The position numbers were made by a program, and so were the translations under genes. DNA of 48,888 bases from contig NZ_JADVOP010000030.1 of the NCBI RefSeq assembly GCF_016508585.1, forward strand, positions 1-48,888, written 5' to 3'. Of this stretch, positions 39,468-48,888 are shown in pieces. This stretch comes from Acinetobacter baumannii. GTDB taxonomy: Bacteria > Pseudomonadota > Gammaproteobacteria > Pseudomonadales > Moraxellaceae. Each line of letters opens with the position of its first letter. Positions within the stretch are counted from its first letter, which is position 1. The notes under the pieces were generated by a model. It was given only the letters and a program-made list of their open reading frames with translations, searched no databases and was not told the DNA's origin.

Positions 39468-42400
39468 TCAAGCAATCGAATCATCCAAATTCGGTGCTAA
39501 CCAACGTTTTGCTTCATCCAAAGTCCAGTTCTTACGTTTTGCATAGTCTTCCAACTGATCTAATGCAATTTTACCAACATTAAAGTATTCAGATTGAGGA
39601 TTCGCATAATAAAAACCACTGACACTTGATGGTGGCCACATGGCAAAACTGCTGGTCAGTTGAGTACCAATCTTATCTGTTGTACCTAACCAATCAAACA
39701 AAGATGCTTTTTCAGAATGCTCAGGACAAGCAGGGTAGCCCGGTGCAGGACGAATACCGACATACTTTTCTTTGATCAATTCTTCATTCGACAGTTGTTC
39801 ATCAGCTTGATAACCCCAGAATTCTTTACGAATACGCTCATGCAAATGTTCAGCAAATGCTTCAGCAAAACGGTCACCTAAGGACTGAGCAAGGATGGCA
39901 GAGTAGTCATCACCTTTGGCTTTAAACTCATGTGCCATTTCTTCGGCACCAAAAATTGAAACCGTGAAGCCTCCCAAGTAATCCTGAGCTTGCGCTTGAG
40001 TCGCCACAAAATCCGCCAAGGATAAATTAGGTTTCCCCGTGACTTTATCGGATTGCTGACGGATATGATGGAAAGTATGGGTGACATTTGCACCAGACTC
40101 ATCATAAACTTCAACTGAGTCCGCTGCCGAACGATTGGCAGGATAAATCCCGAATACTGCACGAGCATCAAAACGTTTATTTTCAATAATGTCTTTGAGC
40201 ATGGCTTGAGCTTGATTATATAAATCAGTTGCAGCTTCACCGACCACTTCATCTTGTAGAATTTTCGGGAATTTGCCTGCCAAACTCCATGAAATAAAGA
40301 AAGGCGTCCAGTCAAAATAATCGACTAATTTTTCAAGCGGATAGTTGGTAATGGTTTGTAGACCGATAAAGTTTGGTTTTGCCGGCGGATGAGTCGCAAA
40401 ATCAATTTTTAACCCATTCTCAATCGATTCAGCATAAGACAACTTGGCAGCTTTGGGCTGTTTGTTGGCAATACGCTCACGTACTTTTTCATATTCTGCA
40501 CGATGTTCTGCAACAAATGCAGGCTTCATGTCTTGGGACAGTAATGTGGTCGCAACACCCACTGCACGAGAAGCATCCGCTACATAAATTACTGCATCAT
40601 TTGAATATTGTGGGTCAATTTTTACCGCAGTATGCGCTTTTGATGTGGTCGCTCCTCCAATCAGCAACGGAATTTTAAAGCCTTTACGCTGCATCTCTTT
40701 AGCGACAAACACCATCTCATCTAAGGATGGGGTGATTAAACCAGATAGACCGATAATATCCACTTTTTCATCAATTGCGGTCTGTAGAATTTTTTCGCAT
40801 GGCACCATGACACCAAGGTCAACAATATCATAGCCATTACAGCCAAGCACCACGCCCACAATATTTTTGCCAATATCGTGAACATCGCCTTTTACGGTTG
40901 CCATCAACACTTTGCCTTTGGATTGGCTTCCAGTTTTTTCAGCTTCAATGTGCGGGTTTAGCCACGCAACGGCTTGCTTCATCACCCGTGCAGATTTCAC
41001 CACCTGTGGCAAGAACATCTTGCCCGAACCGAATAAATCACCAACAACATTCATCCCGTCCATCAATGGACCTTCAATCACATCCAATGGACGTTTTGAT
41101 TTTAAACGGGCTTCTTCGGTATCTTCATCAATAAAGGTGGTAATGCCTTTAACAAGCGCATATTCAAGACGTTTTTCAACAGATTCATTACGCCATTCTA
41201 AGTTTTCAACTTGTTTTTGAGCAGCACTTTGACCACGGTATTGTTCTGCGACTTCAAGTAATTTTTCTGTCGCTTCTTGTGCCCCCGCTTCTGATGAAGA
41301 GTCTCCCTGATTTTGATTGAGAATGACATCTTCAACCGCATCTTTTAATTGTTGAGGAATGTCATCATAAATCGCCATTTGACCAGCATTGACGATCCCC
41401 ATGGTCATGCCTTGTTGAATGGCATGGTACAGGAATACGGAGTGAATGGCTTCACGCACAGGTTCATTGCCACGGAAAGAGAACGAAACGTTAGAGACAC
41501 CGCCAGAAATCATGGCATGCGGTAAATTCTGTTTGATCCAACCTGTGGCTTCTATAAAGTCCACAGCATAGTTATTGTGCTCTTCAATCCCTGTTGCTAC
41601 GGCAAACACGTTCGGGTCAAAAATAATGTCTTCAGCAGGAAAGCCGACCTCATTGACCAAGACATCATAAGAACGTTTACAGATTTCTCGCTTACGCGCA
41701 GCTGTATCCGCCTGACCTGTTTCGTCAAACGCCATGACAATAATCGCTGCACCGTATTGACGGCATAGGCGTGCTTTATGGACAAACTCGTCATAACCTT
41801 CTTTTAAAGAAATCGAGTTTACAACGGGCTTGCCTTGCACGCATTTTAAGCCTGCCTCAATGATTTCCCATTTTGACGAGTCAATCATGATGGGAACTTT
41901 AGAAATTTCAGGCTCGGATGCCACCAGATTTAAAAAATGCACCATGGCATTTTCTGAATCCAACATCCCTTCATCCATATTAATGTCGATAATTTGTGCA
42001 CCAGCTTCGACTTGTTGTTGAGCAACATCTAAAGCTTCGGCATAGTTTTCTTCACGAATTAAACGTAAGAACTTTTTAGAGCCGGTGACATTGGTACGTT
42101 CACCGACATTGACAAATAAAGAGTCATCATAAATGTTAAATGGCTCTAAACCACTTAAACGACAAGCAGGTTTGGTTTCAGGTACTTGACGAGGTTTGAT
42201 GTCTTTAACTGCATGATAAATCGCACGGATATGGTCTGGCGTTGTACCACAACAGCCGCCAGTGATATTAATCAATCCACTTTCAGCAAACTCTTTTAAA
42301 AATGCAGCAGTTTGTTCAGGCGTTTCATCATAGCCACCGAAAGCATTGGGTAAGCCTGCATTTGGATGCGCTGATACAAAAACATCTGCGACGTCTGAAA

Positions 42401-43172
42401 CCGTTTTGACATGCGGACGCATGGCATCTGCACCTAAAGCACAGTTAAAGCCGATTGACAACAAGTCGCCGTGGCGCACAGAGTTCCAAAAAGCTTCTGC
42501 TGTTTGACCTGTTAGCGTACGACCCGAAGCATCTGTAATGGTACCTGAGATCATCAATGGCAGCTCATGACCAAGCTGTTTAAATACTTCTTTTACTGCA
42601 AAAATCGCTGCCTTACAGTTCAAGGTATCAAATACGGTTTCGATCAGAATAATGTCTGCGCCACCCTCAATTAGTGCATATGTGGCTTCAATATAATTTT
42701 CTTTGAGTTCATCAAAAGTAATATTACGAAAAGCAGGATCATTCACGTTGGGCGAGATCGAGCAGGTGCGTGATGTAGGACCCAATACGCCTGCTACAAA
42801 ACGTGGTTTATCGGGTGTTGAATATTTTAAACAAGCTTGTTTGGCAATACGGGCAGCTTCACGGTTAATCTCTGGAACCAAGTCTTCCATATGATAGTCA
42901 GACATGGATACACGAGTACCATTAAAGCTGTTGGTTTCAATAATGTCTGCTCCAGCATCCAGGTATGCTTCATGAATACCTTGGATAATGTCTGGCTGTG
43001 TCAGCACCAAAAGGTCGTTATTGCCTTTGAGATCGGATGCCCAGTCCGCAAAACGCTCACCACGATAATCTGCTTCTTCCAGCTTATGGCGTTGGATCAT
43101 GGTGCCCATTGCGCCATCAATTATGAGAATACGTTGGGCAAGAAGCTCTTTTAACGTGGTAAGCGTAGACAT
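39468..43172 (-). CDS. metH: Cobalamin-dependent methionine synthase
   Basis: A 1234-residue, full-length MetH that transfers a methyl group from methyltetrahydrofolate to homocysteine. In order: a homocysteine-binding barrel with zinc Cys residues (late [11 protein letters not shown]), a pterin-binding barrel ([11 protein letters not shown] start, DINMDEGM), a cap and B12-binding domain with DVHDIG (lower axial His765), and the C-terminal AdoMet reactivation domain with [20 protein letters not shown] lies five bases before the ATG. It is transcribed alone and divergently from the adhesin. I saw no cobalamin riboswitch box upstream. Confidence 0.96.
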   Translation of the reverse strand: MSTLTTLKELLAQRILIIDGAMGTMIQRHKLEEADYRGERFADWASDLKGNNDLLVLTQPDIIQGIHEAYLDAGADIIETNSFNGTRVSMSDYHMEDLVPEINREAARIAKQACLKYSTPDKPRFVAGVLGPTSRTCSISPNVNDPAFRNITFDELKENYIEATYALIEGGADIILIETVFDTLNCKAAIFAVKEVFKQLGHELPLMISGTITDASGRTLTGQTAEAFWNSVRHGDLLSIGFNCALGADAMRPHVKTVSDVADVFVSAHPNAGLPNAFGGYDETPEQTAAFLKEFAESGLINITGGCCGTTPDHIRAIYHAVKDIKPRQVPETKPACRLSGLEPFNIYDDSLFVNVGERTNVTGSKKFLRLIREENYAEALDVAQQQVEAGAQIIDINMDEGMLDSENAMVHFLNLVASEPEISKVPIMIDSSKWEIIEAGLKCVQGKPVVNSISLKEGYDEFVHKARLCRQYGAAIIVMAFDETGQADTAARKREICKRSYDVLVNEVGFPAEDIIFDPNVFAVATGIEEHNNYAVDFIEATGWIKQNLPHAMISGGVSNVSFSFRGNEPVREAIHSVFLYHAIQQGMTMGIVNAGQMAIYDDIPQQLKDAVEDVILNQNQGDSSSEAGAQEATEKLLEVAEQYRGQSAAQKQVENLEWRNESVEKRLEYALVKGITTFIDEDTEEARLKSKRPLDVIEGPLMDGMNVVGDLFGSGKMFLPQVVKSARVMKQAVAWLNPHIEAEKTGSQSKGKVLMATVKGDVHDIGKNIVGVVLGCNGYDIVDLGVMVPCEKILQTAIDEKVDIIGLSGLITPSLDEMVFVAKEMQRKGFKIPLLIGGATTSKAHTAVKIDPQYSNDAVIYVADASRAVGVATTLLSQDMKPAFVAEHRAEYEKVRERIANKQPKAAKLSYAESIENGLKIDFATHPPAKPNFIGLQTITNYPLEKLVDYFDWTPFFISWSLAGKFPKILQDEVVGEAATDLYNQAQAMLKDIIENKRFDARAVFGIYPANRSAADSVEVYDESGANVTHTFHHIRQQSDKVTGKPNLSLADFVATQAQAQDYLGGFTVSIFGAEEMAHEFKAKGDDYSAILAQSLGDRFAEAFAEHLHERIRKEFWGYQADEQLSNEELIKEKYVGIRPAPGYPACPEHSEKASLFDWLGTTDKIGTQLTSSFAMWPPSSVSGFYYANPQSEYFNVGKIALDQLEDYAKRKNWTLDEAKRWLAPNLDDSIA

Positions 43173-43729
43173 TCAAACTCTCAATAAAATCGGATTTTAA
43201 AAATAGCGCTATGTTATCAGAATGTAGCGAAGCAAGGTATTCATCTTTGTCGATAAGGATGATTTGAAAAATGAATGAATTTAATTAACTTTCAATAAAA
43301 ATAATGACCAATTGAGGTCAGAAAATACAAAACAAGATGATGATTTCAATCGCGTTATTATCATTAATTGTGACTTTTTTTGTTTTTCTGTCTCTATGAA
43401 AATCACAAACTCATTGGATGGGGCACAAAATAATAAATAGGTTAAGTCTAAAATGTTATTCCTCATAAATGACGATAATTTTCAAGCCAAAATAATAAGA
43501 AGTTGATGATTCTCAAAGAAGCTTTGAAAAATGGAAAATCATTGGTGATCAAACAAAAGTCGGTTTTTTGCTTCAAAAATTGTACCCAAAAGTCAATTAT
43601 TCATTCTAAAAAATCAACCATTTTCGGATATAGCTGATTTTTTTGCATACGTTATGAAAAACATTGCAATGAGTATAAATAATGTTAACCATGTCTCATA
43701 AATATGCTAAAAACTTACGGTAATTATCA
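43173..43729. other. Divergent intergenic region between metH and the adhesin
   Basis: About 557 AT-rich bases that must hold both promoters. Dyads seen: ATGATT/AATCAT and CAAAG/CTTTG around 43505-43550, and AAAAAATCA (43608-43616) with TGATTTTTT (43635-43643). A TATAAA near 43674 may be part of the adhesin promoter. No convincing gene lies here. Confidence 0.45.
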
Positions 43730-46700
43730 ATGAATAAAACATATAAAGTCGTTTGGAACGAATCACTAGGAACATGGTGCGCGATTTCTGAAACTTCAAA
43801 GGTTCGCGGTAAACGCTCTACTGGTAAAGCTGTCGTTGCCGGAGCCATATTGGCTGTTTCCGCATTAACTGTATCTGGTATGTCCTTTGCTGCGAATCCT
43901 GATCACTATATTAGTGTCAACGATGGTGGTACCCAATCGGGCAATTACGATAATGACGGAGCAAAAGGTCAAAATTCGGTTGCTGTAGGTGTAGATGCAG
44001 TTACAGGAACAGTTGGAAATGACATTGCCATTGGTTCTGGTGCGCAGGCGATGGGTGGACGTGCGGTTGTCATTGGTTTAAATGCAGGTAGTGGCAATGT
44101 GTCGGATGGAGACGCAAATGTACTCATCGGTATGAACGCAGGTGCCAACAATGATGGTCGTTGGAATACAGCAATTGGTTCGAACAGTGGCTTTAATACC
44201 AAAGGCGAAAGAAATACCGCTTTAGGTGACTATGCGGGTCGTGATGTTACAGGGGGCGGCAACATTGGATTGGGGGCGAGTGCTGGTGTAAGCGTTACAG
44301 GTGAAACGAACCTTGCTGTTGGTATATCGGCTGGTGGAACAGTCAAAGGTGACCATAACGTTGCTTTAGGTCGCACAGCAGGGGATGATGTCATTGGTGC
44401 TGGTAATGTCGCAACAGGTTTAGATTCAGGCAGTATTGTACGAGGCAGTGCCAATGTATCTTATGGTCAGGGATCTGGTCGTAGTGTGACGGGGGACCGA
44501 AATACTGCTATGGGTCTGAATGCTGGTAATGGGGTTTCGGGTAACGATAACGTGGCAATGGCTTGGGGAGCAGGTTACGAAGTAGCAGGGCGTGGCAACC
44601 TTGCTCTGGGGGCACTGACAGGTCGTACAGTAAATGGTAATGATAACATTGCGATTGGTAGCCAGTCTGGCACAAAAGTTAATGGTTCTCGCAATATTGC
44701 ACTTGGTGTTCAATCAGGACAAGATTTAGATAACGTCAACGATGCCACTAGTCTAGGCAGTAGTGCTAAAGCCAATGCAAACAATGCAATCGCGATAGGT
44801 AAAGGCGCAAATGCTTCTGCAACAAGTAGTATTGCATTAGGTAAGGACAGTACTACGACTACGACCATGAAAGGTGCAATTGCAATTGGTGATGGTGCTT
44901 ATAGTGGTGGAAAAAACTCAGGTGGTTCAATTGTTATTGGTGGTGCCATTGATCAAAGTGATTATGCACCAGCTTTAAGCGGTGCAAGAAATGATGAAAG
45001 TGCGCAAGCTTCTATCGTCATTGGTTCTGGAGCAAGTAATAAAGGTGCAATAGCAACTGTAATTGGTACAGGAGCAAGCGCTGGTGTTGAAGGAGGCAGC
45101 ACGGTTATAGGTAGTTTCGCTTCTTCTACAACAACTGGTACTGCAATAGGTGGTTCCGCAAAAGTAATGGGGCGAAACGGTACGGCTATAGGGCAAGAGG
45201 CTGTTGCCTATAATGATGGGGTGGCACTAGGCACATATTCCATAGCGAACCGGGATGCTGGTACCTTAGGATATGATCCCAGTAGCAAAGGTATAACTGT
45301 TGCAGGTTCTAATATCGCTAAACTTTCAGGTGCAATGAGTGCTGTTTCAGTAGGTGATGCGAATAAAAAAATCTATCGTCAAATTACTAATGTCGCGGCA
45401 GGTACAGCAGATACGGATGCTGTTAATATTGCACAACTTAAAGCGGCACAAGCCGCAGCTGAAACCCACTATGTCAGTGTCAATGACAATGGTACGCAAG
45501 GTGCTAACTACAACAATGATGGCGCAAAGGGTAAAAACTCGATTGCCATTGGGATTGGTTCAAAAGCAGAAAATGAGAATAGCGTTTCTATAGGAACAAA
45601 TGCGACTTCAAATTATGGTGGTATTGCGATTGGTAGTGGTGCTACCGCTTCAAATGGTGGTTCAACTGCTATAGGCACCAATAATGTTGCTTTAGCAAAC
45701 AATGCGCATGTTTTTGGTGCAAACAATCGTTCTGAACAGCAAAATAGTAGCATTCTAGGGAATGAAAATCAGATATTAACCTCAAGTGGTACAAGTCTTG
45801 CCATTGGAAACAACAATACATTAACCAGCGGTGGTGCAGCAGCCTTAGGATTTGGTAACCAAGTTTCAGGTGCTGGTACGCTTGCACTTGGTAATGGTAA
45901 TAATGTGGCAAATATTAATGCTACAGCGGTTGGACTAGGAAATCAGGTTTTAGCAAATGGCAGTACAGCACTAGGGACTGATAACAATGTAACGAGTGAC
46001 TCATCAGGGGTTGTTGGACGATACAATACGGTTCAGAACGGCAGTGTTGCTTATGTCTTTGGTCAGGCGAATACTGTTACAGGTAGAACTTCTGCTGTGA
46101 TGGGTATTAGTAATACTGTTGCCAATAGCAATACTTTTGTTCTAGGCAATAGCGTTAAGACGACGCAAAATAACAGTGTGGTGCTGGGCAATGAGTCGAC
46201 TGATCGTGCTGCAACAACCGTTAATAAAGTGACCATTAACGGTAAAGACTATACAATTGCTGGAACTGGTTCTGCTGGCAATGGTATTGTAAGTGTCGGT
46301 AAAGCGGGTGGTGAACGTCAGATCATCAATGTGGCTGCTGGTGAAGTGAGTGCAAGCAGTACAGATGCGGTGAATGGTTCACAGTTATTTGCAACCAATA
46401 AAGCGATTGCTGATAGCCAAACCCACTATGTCAGTATCAATGACAATAGTGCGCAAGGTGCTAACTACAACAATGATGGAGCAACGGGTAAAAATTCATT
46501 GGCAATCGGTGTAGGTGCGAAAGCCAGTGGGGATAATGCCGTTGCCATTGGGAGTGTAACTACGGATGCAGCAAATAGTATCGCAATCGGTAACAGTAAT
46601 GTCCTCAGCAATACTGCGGTAGCAAGTACTGCAATTGGTAGCAATAACACTGTTACAGGTAATGAGGCTGTAGCTTTAGGTTCCAATAATATTGCAAAAG

Positions 46701-48888
46701 ACTTTTCCGGTGTTGCTGTTGGAAGCTATAACAATGCTGAAGGCTATCGCTCAATTGCAGTTGGCGCAGAAAATAAAACTAAAGGTCAATGGTCATCCGC
46801 ATTTGGTGTTTGGAATGAGGCTGAGGGAGAGCGATCCTCTGTTTTAGGTGCCAACAATAAGATTCAAGGACGCCGTGCTTTAGGTCTTGGTGTAGCTAAT
46901 GATATCTCAACTGCAAGTGAATATAGTTCTGCCATTGGTGCTTTTAACAAAATAACTGACAGTACTCAGTCTTTAGCAGCAGGTTATAACAATGCAATCA
47001 CCAATGCCAAAAACAGTACAGTATTGGGTAATGCTAATAAAGTAGAGCAGGAAAATACCCAAGTTCTGGGTAACAAAGTCACGACCACTCAAGCCAACAG
47101 TGTTGTATTAGGTAATGAATCGACGGATCGTGCTGCAACAGCCGTGGATAAAATCACTATCAATGGTGAAGATTATAGCGTTGCGGGTACGGGGGCTGTT
47201 GCCAATGGTGTGGTCAGTGTCGGTAAAGTCGGTGGTGAACGCCAAATCATCAACGTGGCTGCGGGTGAAGTCAGTGCAAGTAGCACAGATGCAATCAACG
47301 GTTCACAACTCTATGCAACAAATCAAGCGATTACTGAAGTAGGTAAATCGGCAGCGACAGCAAAAACCGAAGTGGTTCAAGGTGACAACATGGTTGTGAC
47401 CGAAAGCAAAGGTGCCAACGGTCAAAGCATTTATAACATTGCAACAGCCAAAGAAGTCAACTTTAACAAGACCACAGTGGGCACGGTGATCACCGACAGT
47501 GCAACAGGTAAAATAACAGGTTTGACTGCGGGTGAAGTCAGTGAGACCAGTACAGATGCGGTGAATGGTTCACAACTTTATGCAACCAATAAAGCCATTG
47601 CAGACAGCAAAACCCACTATGTCAGTATCAACGACAATGGAAATACAAAAGGAAACTATAACAATGATGCTGCAACTGGTTTAAATTCAGTCGCAATTGG
47701 CACAGATACCTCTGCAAAAGGAACTTCTTCTATCGCATTGGGGGATATCTCGAATGCTTCGGGCAACTTTGGTATTGCGATGGGCTATGGTGCTCGTGCA
47801 CTAGGTCTAGATAGCTTAGTCGTTGGGAAAGGCAGTGAAGTATCTGGTGGTGCTAGTACAACATTAGGTGCAGGCAATGCGATTGCAGGTAATTTTTCTA
47901 CAGCTGTAGGTGCTGTAAACAGAATTGATCAGGATCAGACTGTGGTACTGGGCAATTTTGTCACCACCACGCAAGCCAACAGTGTTGTATTGGGTAACGC
48001 ATCGACTGACCGCGCAGCGACTTCCCAATCCAAAGTAACGATTCTTGGTCAAGATTATGCCTTTGCAGGCGTAGGATCAGCAGCCAATGGTGTCGTGAGT
48101 GTGGGGAAAGTCGGTGGTGAACGTCAGATCATCAATGTTGCAGCAGGGCAACTCAGTGCAACCAGTACAGATGCAGTCAACGGTTCACAATTGTACTCAA
48201 CTAATCAAGCGATTACTGAAGTAGGTAAATCGGCAGCGGCAGCAAAAACCGAAATTGCACAAGGTGATAACATCGTTGTTAGCGAAAGCAAAGGTGCCAA
48301 CGGTCAAAGTATTTACAACGTTGCAACAGCCAAAGAAGTCAACTTTAACAAGACCACAGTGGGCACGGTGATCACCGACAGTACAACCGGTAAAATAACA
48401 GGTTTGACTGCGGGTGAAGTCAGTGAGACCAGTACAGATGCGGTGAATGGTTCACAACTTTATGCAACCAATAAAGCTATTGCAGACAGCAAAACCCACT
48501 ATGTCAGTATCAACGACAATGGAAATACAAAAGGAAACTATAACAATGATGCTGCAACGGGTTTAAATTCAGTCGCAATTGGCACAGATACCTCTGCAAA
48601 AGGAACTTCTTCTATCGCATTGGGGGATATCTCGAATGCTTCCGGCAACTTTGGTATTGCGATGGGCTATGGTGCTCGTGCACTAGGTCTAGATAGCTTA
48701 GTCGTTGGGAAAGGCAGTGAAGTGTCTGGTGGTGCTAGTACAACATTAGGTGCAGGCAATGCGATTGCAGGTAATTTTTCTACAGCTGTAGGTGCTGTAA
48801 ACAGAATTGATCAGGATCAGACTGTGGTACTGGGCAATTTTGTCACCACCACGCAAGCCAACAGTGTTGTATTGGGTAACGCATCGAC
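43730..48888 (+). CDS. Trimeric autotransporter adhesin (YadA/Ata-like), 3' end outside window
   Basis: The open frame runs 1719 codons from ATG 43730 to the window edge without a stop I could find; the C-terminal membrane anchor is not in view. The N-terminus is an extended signal peptide (ESPR) starting MNKTYKVVWNESLGTW, then a basic patch and a hydrophobic core (AVVAGAILAVSALTVSG). The passenger is a type V secretion stalk and head built from YadA-like head repeats (AIGxxA, NSVVLG), neck/connector motifs (ERQIINVAAGE, STDAVNGSQL) and five modules starting HY(V/I)S(V/I)ND at 43904, 45467, 46424, 47615 and 48497. Residues about 127-334 are 13 exact 16-residue repeats. Near the right edge an 882-bp segment is duplicated almost perfectly. 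Such proteins mediate surface and host binding; the ligand is unknown. Confidence 0.9.
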   Translation, partial: MNKTYKVVWNESLGTWCAISETSKVRGKRSTGKAVVAGAILAVSALTVSGMSFAANPDHYISVNDGGTQSGNYDNDGAKGQNSVAVGVDAVTGTVGNDIAIGSGAQAMGGRAVVIGLNAGSGNVSDGDANVLIGMNAGANNDGRWNTAIGSNSGFNTKGERNTALGDYAGRDVTGGGNIGLGASAGVSVTGETNLAVGISAGGTVKGDHNVALGRTAGDDVIGAGNVATGLDSGSIVRGSANVSYGQGSGRSVTGDRNTAMGLNAGNGVSGNDNVAMAWGAGYEVAGRGNLALGALTGRTVNGNDNIAIGSQSGTKVNGSRNIALGVQSGQDLDNVNDATSLGSSAKANANNAIAIGKGANASATSSIALGKDSTTTTTMKGAIAIGDGAYSGGKNSGGSIVIGGAIDQSDYAPALSGARNDESAQASIVIGSGASNKGAIATVIGTGASAGVEGGSTVIGSFASSTTTGTAIGGSAKVMGRNGTAIGQEAVAYNDGVALGTYSIANRDAGTLGYDPSSKGITVAGSNIAKLSGAMSAVSVGDANKKIYRQITNVAAGTADTDAVNIAQLKAAQAAAETHYVSVNDNGTQGANYNNDGAKGKNSIAIGIGSKAENENSVSIGTNATSNYGGIAIGSGATASNGGSTAIGTNNVALANNAHVFGANNRSEQQNSSILGNENQILTSSGTSLAIGNNNTLTSGGAAALGFGNQVSGAGTLALGNGNNVANINATAVGLGNQVLANGSTALGTDNNVTSDSSGVVGRYNTVQNGSVAYVFGQANTVTGRTSAVMGISNTVANSNTFVLGNSVKTTQNNSVVLGNESTDRAATTVNKVTINGKDYTIAGTGSAGNGIVSVGKAGGERQIINVAAGEVSASSTDAVNGSQLFATNKAIADSQTHYVSINDNSAQGANYNNDGATGKNSLAIGVGAKASGDNAVAIGSVTTDAANSIAIGNSNVLSNTAVASTAIGSNNTVTGNEAVALGSNNIAKDFSGVAVGSYNNAEGYRSIAVGAENKTKGQWSSAFGVWNEAEGERSSVLGANNKIQGRRALGLGVANDISTASEYSSAIGAFNKITDSTQSLAAGYNNAITNAKNSTVLGNANKVEQENTQVLGNKVTTTQANSVVLGNESTDRAATAVDKITINGEDYSVAGTGAVANGVVSVGKVGGERQIINVAAGEVSASSTDAINGSQLYATNQAITEVGKSAATAKTEVVQGDNMVVTESKGANGQSIYNIATAKEVNFNKTTVGTVITDSATGKITGLTAGEVSETSTDAVNGSQLYATNKAIADSKTHYVSINDNGNTKGNYNNDAATGLNSVAIGTDTSAKGTSSIALGDISNASGNFGIAMGYGARALGLDSLVVGKGSEVSGGASTTLGAGNAIAGNFSTAVGAVNRIDQDQTVVLGNFVTTTQANSVVLGNASTDRAATSQSKVTILGQDYAFAGVGSAANGVVSVGKVGGERQIINVAAGQLSATSTDAVNGSQLYSTNQAITEVGKSAAAAKTEIAQGDNIVVSESKGANGQSIYNVATAKEVNFNKTTVGTVITDSTTGKITGLTAGEVSETSTDAVNGSQLYATNKAIADSKTHYVSINDNGNTKGNYNNDAATGLNSVAIGTDTSAKGTSSIALGDISNASGNFGIAMGYGARALGLDSLVVGKGSEVSGGASTTLGAGNAIAGNFSTAVGAVNRIDQDQTVVLGNFVTTTQANSVVLGNAS
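44108..44731 (+). repeat. Thirteen in-phase 48-bp (16-residue) repeats in the adhesin head
   Basis: Units of exactly 48 bp follow G-x-x-N-x-A-x-G-x-x-(A/S)-G-x-x-V-x with no insertion or deletion across 13 copies. The DNA of the copies has diverged, while length and the key G, N, A and V positions are kept. Canonical YadA head repeats are usually 14 residues, so the 16-residue period is distinctive. Confidence 0.85.
47401..48006 (+). repeat. First copy of the 882-bp adhesin duplication
   Basis: This segment matches 48283-48888 with about nine base differences in 606 positions by eye. The offset is exactly 882 bp (294 codons), which keeps the reading frame. Confidence 0.9.
48283..48888 (+). 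repeat. Second copy of the 882-bp adhesin duplication, cut by the window edge
   Basis: Near-identical to 47401-48006 and still matching at the last base of the window, so further copies may follow outside it. The 276 bp between the copies (48007-48282) belong to the same repeat unit; the corresponding bases before the first copy are more diverged. Confidence 0.9.

Noticed and set aside
43173..43300. Possible cobalamin riboswitch upstream of metH
   Set aside because: No GCCACTG-type B12 box or multi-stem leader is visible on the metH strand.
43281..43466. 61-aa minus-strand frame upstream of metH
   Set aside because: Composition is AT-driven, no ribosome site or recognisable feature is seen, and it lies in the promoter gap between divergent genes.
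43969..48052. Several minus-strand and off-frame open frames across the adhesin
   Set aside because: They lie opposite the repetitive GGT/GCA-rich adhesin codons, have low-complexity Pro/Ala/Ser or Ser/Thr/Cys translations and no ribosome sites; the plus-strand frame explains the region.
44108..48888. CRISPR-like regular repeats
   Set aside because: The repeats are in-frame protein modules of an autotransporter without unique spacers of uniform size, and no cas genes are present.

Overview
The window is bacterial chromosome and most resembles Acinetobacter (Moraxellaceae). The main reasons are the BfmR/BfmS pair, an ungapped nuoA-N operon with fused nuoCD, the style of NrdA (two ATP-cones) and NrdB, membrane-anchored cold-shock-like proteins, a YadA/Ata-type trimeric autotransporter, and moderately AT-rich coding sequence. 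This assignment rests on gene recognition by eye, not on a database search.

Layout. (1) 221-3460: a solitary, strikingly AT-rich 1079-aa gene with a nuclease-like N-terminus and a helical-repeat middle, the best candidate for an undescribed (probably defence) gene. (2) 3549-8139, minus: class Ia ribonucleotide reductase, nrdA then nrdB, with a 43-aa membrane micro-ORF and a composite palindromic repeat between them. The nrdA promoter region carries a pair of NrdR-like boxes and an exact DnaA box. (3) 8661-11067: bfmR-bfmS two-component system, closed by a strong bidirectional terminator. (4) 11171-11521, minus: small unknown protein, then about 1 kb without a recognisable gene. (5) 12560-27681: complete NADH dehydrogenase I operon (nuoA, B, CD, E-N), closed by a terminator. 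(6) 27802-32235: upp, two cold-shock-domain-like membrane proteins (one with a C-terminal excalibur domain), and a LysR regulator divergent from ferredoxin-NADP reductase. (7) 32319-38405: thiO, hemB, a hotdog thioesterase, and an EmrAB-type drug efflux pair. (8) 38551-39460: a small soluble cold-shock-like protein and a DUF559 endonuclease-like gene embedded among palindromic repeats. (9) 39468-43172, minus: metH. (10) 43730 to the window end: a giant trimeric autotransporter adhesin, open at the right edge, with exact 48-bp repeats and a recent 882-bp in-frame duplication.

How the genes work together. Most of the window is housekeeping: dNTP synthesis, respiration, pyrimidine salvage, haem, thiamine and methionine synthesis. 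Envelope and stress functions sit between these blocks (BfmRS, EmrAB, adhesin). The accessory material is confined to the AT-rich first gene, the DUF559/repeat cluster, a 100-bp inverted-repeat element near 33.6 kb, and the internally amplified adhesin.
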